NCBI GenBank assembly: GCA_028023455.1
Contig: JAQFVV010000013.1
Span: 8,464,411-8,528,410, forward strand
Origin: Epiperipatus broadwayi
Taxonomy: Eukaryota > Onychophora > Udeonychophora > Euonychophora > Peripatidae
Length of the DNA stretch: 64,000 bases
Direction: 5' to 3'
Below, piece after piece: positions 59,701 through 64,000 of this stretch. Both the position numbers and the translations under genes were made by a program. The notes below the pieces were generated by a model. That model was not told where the DNA came from. It saw only the letters and a program-made list of their open reading frames with translations, and made no database searches. Every line of letters starts with the position of its first letter. Position 1 is the first letter of the stretch.

Positions 59701-61111
59701 GGTGGAGAGTCAATGTCTTCTCTATTTCTACTTATTGTTCAGATGTACGTTTCCTGACAATATAGTATTTTGTGTTGTCGTATCATGCTACATTGAATAC
59801 ATGAATGTATCAGATGGATTGGCGCCAGTTTGGTTGCGAAATTTGTTGCCTAAGGTTAAATCAGGGAAGAATATTTTCTTTTCAAATGCAGATCTATGTA
59901 GTCTATTCATACTTGACCATCTAAATAAATATTAAACTCATTGAAATTTATGTAAATGTACAATTAAAGAGTAATCTAAAAATTAAAAAAAATGTTAAAC
60001 CTATTCCTCGAATTTAGAATGATTTTATATGTGCGTAAATAAATATTTTTTATGTGTTAATTTCTGGTAGTGGCTTTTATTCTTTTATATTTAAGATATA
60101 AAATTTATAGATTTTTATCTCTGCGTCTCCGCTGAGCTAGTGACTTGGGCTAACGATCGGAATATTTAAATAAAGTGGAATCTTAACAGCGCGTATCTGC
60201 CTACTTTATAAATTTTTCTAGGCTCAAATGCCTAGATGGCGCCCTGGTAGTTGCAGATATTGTTTTTGCGGTTAGATTCGATCTTCACTTTCATTTCGAT
60301 CGTTATAATACACAAATAAAAATATATTTAATTCTACAAATATTTACTTCTTTTCTTCTATTATATTGTAATTCTATTATAAGCACTTTATCTGCTCGTA
60401 AACATTATTTTATTTTAAACTTTCAATATGTAGCTGAACATGCTTTCGGTCTAGTCAGTCAAATTCATAACACTCAAACTCAATGGCTAAAGTTTGTGAT
60501 GAGTTTATAATACAAATGTAGCAGACATTATGCAAATTTATAAATTTCCGTGTTCCACTTTTTGGATATTTAAGAAAACTGTTGTATAACAAAAATATAT
60601 ATTTTATGCAAGAATAAAAAAACAGTATTAAAAAAATATATATTTAGTTAAGAAATGCAACAATAATGAATAATTTATTCAAAACTTCAAACTACTTTTC
60701 ATTATTTTCAGTTAACCATTTCAAAATCCTATTATCAAATCCTCACATGACAAAATGATTCTAAAGCTAGTGGTCAATATATTATCTAATTTTTTTTTTT
60801 TTACAAAAGCAACCTTATGGACAATGTAATGTTTGAAATTGACAGTTTGAATATCAGATTCTAGTCCAGCTTAGCAATCATGATAATGTAGTATGACAAG
60901 GGCAATGACAGATTAGATGAAGTATCAGAAGTTATTGGTCAAGCATTTAATATGTGTGTTCAAAATAAATTATATGTGAATAATTATTAATGGTACAAAG
61001 TTTACTCACATTATCTTCTGCTTCAAGCTGACCACTTTGCACATAAGCATACATGTCCTCTGCTTCCTCATCTTCACTATCATCATCATCGGCATCTTTG
61101 TGAATACTTGC
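38654..61111 (-). CDS. ATG3: Autophagy-related protein 3 (E2-like enzyme), 3' five exons, partial
   Basis: Exons on the minus strand: 61111-61010, 54702-54547, 42667-42540, 42460-42392, 38741-38654 (stop TAA). They give the last 180 residues; the animal protein has about 310. ATG3 receives ATG8/LC3 from ATG7 on its active-site Cys and transfers it to phosphatidylethanolamine on autophagic membranes. The product shows the acidic flexible region ([13 protein letters not shown]), the core strand [38 protein letters not shown], the catalytic HPC motif in [13 protein letters not shown] (Cys codon 42542-42544, minus), [11 protein letters not shown] and [20 protein letters not shown]. Introns of 79 bp to 11.9 kb are GT-AG and in phase. 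It ends EFTK rather than the more common short end after TR-F. The N-terminal membrane-sensing helix and WVDT region are upstream, not found here. Confidence 0.96.
39596..40036. mobile_element. hAT-type MITE, older
   Basis: The ends TAGGGTTTGGCAAAC and GTTTGTTAACCCCTG are imperfect inverted repeats. They are flanked by AAGTAGAA (39588-39595) and ATGTAGAA (40037-40044), an 8-bp duplication with one change. Sub-terminal GCGCCATTTTG and a C-run are present. The body is AT-rich without transposase. It sits in the ATG3 intron 38742-42391. Confidence 0.8.
40045..42391. other. ATG3: ATG3 intron sequence, nothing recognised
   Basis: AT-rich intronic DNA without long frames or recognised repeats. Confidence 0.45.
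42392..42460 (-). CDS. ATG3: ATG3 exon following the catalytic Cys
   Basis: The exon has 69 bases. The minus-strand acceptor is TTATTAG and the donor CATTT|GTATCC. The product reads [20 protein letters not shown], then VH. Reading through the donor would give an early stop a few codons later; the splice to 38741 restores the family sequence. Confidence 0.95.
42540..42667 (-). CDS. ATG3: ATG3 exon with catalytic HPC cysteine
   Basis: It begins in phase 0 after TTTTCTAG and ends CCATGCAG|GTGAAT. The product reads [39 protein letters not shown], then HPCR. The active-site Cys codon (42544-42542) is the last complete codon of the exon. A 79-bp intron separates it from the conserved HAEVM. Confidence 0.96.
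42668..44400. other. ATG3: ATG3 intron, decayed sequence not recognised
   Basis: The region 42990-44220 has short minus-strand frames and a slightly more complex base mixture, which suggests an old transposon, but I could not assign a family. Confidence 0.3.
44409..44930. repeat. Tandem repeat, three units of about 175 bp
   Basis: Units begin near 44410, 44587 and 44757 with AATGTTTATTAATCTTATC. They contain GTGTGTGTGTCTTT, AAAGTTACGG-like words and GCAAGAGTAAATCAAT followed by AAAGCAAGACGTAATAAG. The last unit is diverged. Confidence 0.85.
44990..45480. repeat. Second tandem repeat, four units of about 125 bp
   Basis: Diverged units start near 44996, 45121, 45252 and 45380. Each has an ATTGAAA-x-ACT-x-AAAAATGA part, CTAATTTgC/TTTC, a T-run and GTGGGTT-like words. 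It directly follows the 175-bp array. Confidence 0.7.
45830..46165 (+). other. GC-richer island with short open frames
   Basis: CCGGTCAGCCGACGGGAAC and TCGCCGCCACCGCCTCCGTC stand out against the AT-rich intron and keep several CpG. A GTGAGG donor-like site follows at about 45931. One plus-strand frame (45889-46143) lacks an early ATG. Another short frame near 46030-46160 reads [18 protein letters not shown]. No homology was recognised. It could be a promoter and first exon of a nested gene, or an old insertion. Confidence 0.3.
46166..47573. other. ATG3: ATG3 intron, nothing recognised
   Basis: AT-rich. Near 46500-46800 the words AATTTAAAG and GGAATAGTTAATTTATA recur in inverted order (46505 and 46795), a possible weak fold-back; no more can be said. 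Confidence 0.35.
47574..48590. repeat. Tandem repeat, about four units of 275 bp
   Basis: Units begin near 47574, 47851, 48121 and 48396 with GATTAAGACTTGTGCTA-like sequence. They carry CCTCTAGCCTTAGCATAA, TTTTTACA with A-run, and TTCAAACAATGAAAATAT. The array is cut at about 48585 by the head-to-head hammerhead repeats, and an inverted unit reappears at about 49690-49940. Confidence 0.8.
48582..49035 (-). repeat. Hammerhead-bearing repeat, copy 4
   Basis: It is the longest copy, reading on the minus strand. It starts at TTATTAAAACAGGCAAAACT and runs past CATCACATGATCACC. A truncated copy in opposite orientation follows at once and shares the end sequence AAACAGGCAAAACTCACTAT. Confidence 0.8.
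48698..48739 (-). ncRNA. Hammerhead ribozyme motif, type I (CUGACGA variant)
   Basis: Minus strand: TCCTCA, CTGACGA, A, GGC-CACAA-GCC, A, GAAA, C-TA-G, TC, TGGGGA. It differs from the copy at 23689 only by T to C at the free position N7 of CUGANGA, which the ribozyme tolerates. Helices I and II are complete. Confidence 0.8.
49036..49265 (+). repeat. Hammerhead-bearing repeat, copy 5, truncated
   Basis: Opposite in orientation to copy 4. CTGATGA, GGC-CACAA-GCC, GAAA and GTC are kept at 49114-49143, but the segment that holds the 5' helix I strand is deleted. Both ends show AAACAGGCAAAACTCA in inverted orientation, which makes a hairpin of the whole copy. Confidence 0.75.
49300..49710. repeat. 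Inverted-repeat-flanked segment
   Basis: TTAACATGTCTGAGAGTTTT at about 49309 returns reversed as AAAACTCTCAGACATGTTAA at about 49690. A minus-strand frame between (49487-49705) reads [20 protein letters not shown] and [15 protein letters not shown] do not recognise it. The arms belong to the 275-bp repeat family, so this may be foreign sequence inside an inverted pair of units. Confidence 0.5.
50576..50998. mobile_element. Fold-back element flanked by a 14-bp direct repeat
   Basis: TTATAGACAATAGA flanks the element on both sides (50576-50589 and 50985-50998). Inside, arms of about 165 bases (50588 inward and 50958 inward) are near-perfect reverse complements: GAAATTATTCAAA / TTTGAATAATTTC at the ends and CTTAAATCAGGGCTTGA / TCAAGTCCTGATTTAAG near the loop. 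The right flank holds an extra 27 bases outside the arm. A 14-bp duplication points to target-primed insertion rather than a cut-and-paste transposon. Confidence 0.85.
51490..51985 (-). pseudogene. Mariner transposase remnant
   Basis: Minus-strand frames contain [42 protein letters not shown] and [19 protein letters not shown]. They correspond in order to the mariner blocks ETWIHHY, the WRHP-SP-PKK segment, LLHDNARPH and DEEVK-AVH-WL-QPKTFF. The second and third catalytic Asp regions are seen in broken frames. The N-terminal DNA-binding part was not found. It is dead. Confidence 0.85.
52000..53029. other. ATG3: ATG3 intron, nothing recognised
   Basis: AT-rich, no long frames; (TA)n near 52430. 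Confidence 0.4.
53030..53640 (-). pseudogene. LINE reverse transcriptase remnant (jockey/CR1-like)
   Basis: Minus-strand fragments appear in RT order. [18 protein letters not shown] corresponds to motif A (FD-V-H-iLl-KL). [10 protein letters not shown] corresponds to [18 protein letters not shown] stands where YADDIAL is expected, so a catalytic Asp has become Asn. [19 protein letters not shown] corresponds to the N-L-lN--KTk-i-F block. Frameshifts separate the parts. Endonuclease and ORF1 were not found. Confidence 0.75.
54547..54702 (-). CDS. ATG3: ATG3 exon with E2-like core strands
   Basis: 52 codons, phase 0 at both ends, between TTTTTTAG and GTAATA. The product starts [18 protein letters not shown], continues [20 protein letters not shown] and ends [12 protein letters not shown]. 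The block from ILQTRTYD to GYDE is among the best conserved parts of ATG3. Confidence 0.97.
54703..58560. other. ATG3: ATG3 intron, nothing recognised
   Basis: AT-rich with many A-runs. No exon or element was recognised; the open frame at 57094-57312 is judged to be chance. Confidence 0.4.
58597..58710 (+). promoter_or_regulatory. Candidate RNA polymerase II core promoter inside an ATG3 intron
   Basis: Elements appear in order: CCAAT at 58597-58601, a CRE-like GTGACGTTT at 58645-58653, TATAAAAA at 58679-58686 and a TCAGT initiator at 58706-58710. The initiator A (58708) lies 29 bases after the TATA start, the normal distance. TCAGT is the arthropod initiator consensus. TCGAGCG downstream resembles a pause-type element with one mismatch. 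Transcription would run against ATG3. Confidence 0.45.
58708..58985 (+). other. Candidate short intronless transcript
   Basis: It runs from the predicted start at 58708 to just past AATAAA at 58959-58964, about 280 bases. Base composition is less AT-rich than around it. The first ATG is followed by a stop within four codons. The second (58816) opens 27 codons, beginning [20 protein letters not shown] and ending in TAA. The frame is open further upstream but without ATG. I do not recognise the peptide. It could be a small peptide gene, a noncoding RNA, or a fragment of an unknown element. Confidence 0.3.
59606..59935 (+). CDS. Hypothetical open frame of 109 codons
   Basis: It starts ATG at 59606 ([18 protein letters not shown]) and ends with a stop just after an AATAAA word (59928). 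It has several GC-containing codons and hydrophobic Cys-rich stretches ([16 protein letters not shown]). I do not recognise a family. The preceding 60 bases (GGTCCGCTACGGGCAGG) are richer in GC than the intron. It may be an uncharacterised gene, a transposon fragment or chance. It is antisense to ATG3, within its intron. Confidence 0.25.
   Translation: MDGFVSRQKTAVHSYEVFCLLFYLPTDVTSLLVESQCLLYFYLLFRCTFPDNIVFCVVVSCYIEYMNVSDGLAPVWLRNLLPKVKSGKNIFFSNADLCSLFILDHLNKY
60231..60246 (+). promoter_or_regulatory. CTCF-like binding site
   Basis: CCTAGATGGCGCCCTG contains TAGATGGCGCC, close to the conserved bilaterian CTCF core AGRKGGCGC. It lies in a short stretch with more GC and several CpG (60120-60300). 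A single motif match is weak evidence of binding. Confidence 0.35.
61010..61111 (-). CDS. ATG3: ATG3 exon, acidic flexible region
   Basis: 34 codons, phase 0 at both ends, between CTCTCTAG and GTGAGT. The product reads [20 protein letters not shown], then [14 protein letters not shown]. It matches the acidic segment and the EE-DM-x-Y-x-SG-LE motif of animal ATG3 in the flexible region that binds ATG7. The next upstream exon was not found up to 64000. Confidence 0.92.
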
Positions 61112-64000
61112 CTAGAGAGGAAAAAAAATAAGTAATTATATCAGCTATACAACAATAAGGGTACTATTTTTCATATTCAGAATAATTGTACTTCTGTAAA
61201 AATACATGTATATCCCAATCTAACAATAATTCATGATACAATCTGTTGATGAGAGTGCTGTCTGGACAAGACAACAGTTTTCAAAATACTATAATGTGGA
61301 TCAATTAGTTCATAACAAATAGTAAACTTCCTCATTAAAGAATTTAATTATGAAGTTTATTTATGAATCTTTAATTTTTATTTTTAATGAGAGCAACTGA
61401 CAAAAAGTCAAATCTTTTATTTAAGAAATAAAGATGAATAAGAAGAAAATAATAAAAAAAGAATGTCTGTATATACATATATATCATTATAAAGGACAAA
61501 GACAAAAAAAAACAAAACAGTTCTATAATGAATATACAGGTCAATTCACAAAACAAAAATACAAACACATACAGTATATTATATACTGCTGCTAACACCT
61601 ATTTATTTGACATATGACAATGCTGTCTTTTTAATATCTGCAGCAATTTTTTTTTGCTTGAAAGAATCAGATACATTATGTACTCTAATCTCAGCAATAT
61701 CCTTTATTTAAATTCAGGACATTCGTATTGTCTAATGATCTTAACTCCTTACCTATTCTCATAATTGATTCATTTGTCCAGACATGAATCTGATAAATTT
61801 CATTAATTTAACCAGTAAATAATTCACTCTTTTCAATAGCGCTAATCATAACAAACATATGTAAAAATTTCATTGTCTAAGCATAAGATTAAAATATTAT
61901 TTGAAACCTTAAATATTTAAAATATAAATTAACTTATTACTACAAAAATATATATTGTAACCTTATATTTTAATGAAAAATATCAATATTGATAGAACTG
62001 ATTTAAAAATTTCTGTCTTCTAGGTAACTTGATTGTCATGGTTGGCATTTTGTATCTACTTGATACTCGTATTCATAGTAACTTAATAATGAGATTATGT
62101 AATATTTTACCTTGCTTATTGCATATATATATTTCATATATTAGTTTTGCTCTTTTCCAAATACTGATTTAGGTCAGATGTGTTTAATCTATAAGAAACC
62201 AACAGTGTATTATATCAGGTTTAGTAAAATATAAAAAAAAAGTAGTAATAATCCTTATTTATTTTAGAAATAACCCTAGAAATTAATTTTAATTTAAATC
62301 AAAAATTTATTTAATTAATTTTGAATTATTAGATAAAATATGATAAATCTTTATTTGGGACAGAGCATTCAAAAAAAAAAAACTGGAGTAGAAATAAATG
62401 TATGTAAGACACGTAATGAATATTATTTTTAAAAATTAATAACGAAACGAGTTAAATTAAAATTTTTGCATAAGTTGAAATACAAGATCTGTTCAAGTCT
62501 ATTAACCGTGAATCCAGCCACTGATAATCTTCTCAACTATTTACAATTGAAATACCTCGAATTATTAACCGCGACAGTGGAAATGATAGTTAAAAAAAAG
62601 GTCAGCTTCTTTGAAATATTTTATTGCTTTCGAACTGTCTTAACCTTAATAAGATAATTATATTATGTGTGCATAGTGAAGTGTTATATTGACTTAAAAT
62701 ATAAAATTTAAGTTCATAATTTTAACACATATTATATTATACATAAGCAGAGTGAAACGCTATATTAATGTCTTTGCGTGTTATGGTCTAAATAAAAGGA
62801 ATTGATTATCATACCTTGAATTTATATTATAAATAATGTTCCTACATTGATTTGTTTTATTACTAAAGTAACAATGATAATTGTCAAAAACAATCATAGC
62901 TAACTAAAAGAAAACTATTTTATGACTCCCATAGCCAATATTGGATTATTTGTTTGAATAATTATTCTTAGTGTTGATGCTGAATGGACGCATTAAGATA
63001 GTTTAAATTCGGAGCAATGCCTGACATAGAACATGGAATTTAGCAACTTATGAGGGATATCTTAATTGAAACTCTACATGTCATGCCTTTTAAAAATTTA
63101 CCTCGTATATTTATAGATCCTGTGTAAGAGTCTATTGATTTGGGAGCATTCATCATAAGTGGAAACAAAAGGAATATAGTCAGACTTCTGAAGTTCTGTG
63201 TTATAATAAAATAAAAAAAAACTATTTGGTTTTATGTGCTCCACATTAAGGTTTAAAAGATGTACTAGATTTATTTATTGGTGAATAGTTATTATACCTA
63301 ATATGTTGTGTAATTTAATTTAATGTTACTTGAATAAGGGTATTTTATTTTCTGAACTTATATGTGAAGTTCATGGTATGTATTTTATATCCTTAATGAT
63401 TACATATTAATTAAATTCAAGGGACTGAATTTTTAACATAGGGATCAAAAAGAATTAATTGAAGGAACAGTGCTTGCGAAGAGTTTAGGGATTCTTTGGT
63501 GACTTATAACATGTAACAACACTACATAATTTATTCCTATATGTCTTCCCAGGGTTCTGTGCCTGTACTTTTGTCATATTTATTATATTGTTATTATGCT
63601 TGCATTTTAAGCAAAGTCTACCATTATTTCAATTGTTCTTTACAATAAAGTACTTCTTCAGTTTATGTCTGAACTCATGTTGCTGGACTGCATTTTTTTG
63701 ATTTAGCAGAATCATTGAGGAGGAGGATTTTATATTTGGTTTTAAATAAATATTAATGCTACTTTATAATGCTAAATGGCATTACTTTGTGCTGGTGGTT
63801 AATCAGCAGAATAATTGTTGTCATTTTCTATATTTTGCACTTGTTTTTGCGCTGGTGGTTAATCTGCAGAACTATATGTGTAATTATGTTAGTTGCTTGA
63901 TGTTACAACCCTTTTTAAATGTAATCTTTTTTTTTTAAGTTACGTATAGGGAAAGGTATTCCATTGTAGTATGCTAAGGTATTTTAGAAATCCATATGAA
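61112..64000. other. ATG3: Probable upstream ATG3 intron, no exon recognised
   Basis: The conserved WVDT region of ATG3 was looked for on the minus strand and not seen. A slightly more complex stretch at 62440-62660 has a 63-codon plus-strand frame without resemblance. Near 63790 and 63850 the 21-base word GCTGGTGGTTAATC-x-GCAGAA occurs twice. Confidence 0.4.

Noticed and set aside
1-64000. tRNA, rRNA or snRNA genes
   Set aside because: No sequence with the expected conserved boxes and cloverleaf pairing was noticed on reading; a tRNAscan run was not possible.

Overview
This is nuclear DNA from an animal. It is strongly AT-rich, has spliceosomal introns from 68 bp to about 12 kb, and is full of decayed transposons. 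It holds the 3' parts of two conserved genes in convergent orientation. The plus-strand gene is a flavin monoamine oxidase (MAO): six exons from 11768 to 33901, ending in the stop codon. The minus-strand gene is ATG3, the autophagy E2-like enzyme: five exons from 61111 down to 38654, also ending in the stop codon. All internal splice phases agree, and the joined proteins follow their families through the catalytic and C-terminal parts. The 5' exons of MAO (before 11768) and ATG3 (after 61111) were not found and probably lie outside the window. The ATG3 wording around the active site ([13 protein letters not shown]) and a TCAGT-type initiator in a candidate promoter suggest an arthropod, perhaps a chelicerate. 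That placement is inference with low to moderate confidence.

Layout: 1-4980 AT-rich sequence without a recognised gene, with a palindromic repeat at 1251. 4981-6238 Penelope-like element (minus). 6239-10393 decayed Ty3/gypsy LTR retrotransposon (minus). 10800-11390 diverged tandem/inverted repeat. 11768-33901 MAO, whose introns hold a perfect-TIR MITE (13156), two copies of a hammerhead-bearing repeat (13735-14370), a hAT MITE with perfect target duplication (16683), a LINE RT remnant (18820), a second Penelope-like element followed directly by a hammerhead-bearing terminal repeat (21990-23853), and a 5.1-kb hAT transposon (28050-33134) with its own nested fold-back. 33902-38653 is the convergent intergenic stretch with one open frame of unknown meaning. 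38654-61111 is ATG3, whose introns hold a second hAT MITE, tandem arrays (44409-45480; 47574-48590), a GC-richer island (45830-46165), a head-to-head pair of hammerhead repeats (48582-49265), a fold-back with 14-bp flanking repeats (50576-50998), a mariner remnant (51490), a LINE remnant (53030), and a compact promoter-like unit at 58597-58964. 61112-64000 is probably a further ATG3 intron.

The most notable find is a dispersed repeat present in five copies that carries a type I hammerhead ribozyme motif: CUGANGA and GAAA cores, helix I of six pairs, and helix II kept by a compensatory change between copies. One copy lies directly after a Penelope-like coding region with GIY-YIG remnants, which fits hammerheads in Penelope terminal repeats. 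Both host genes are ordinary conserved enzymes; nothing suggests that they act together.
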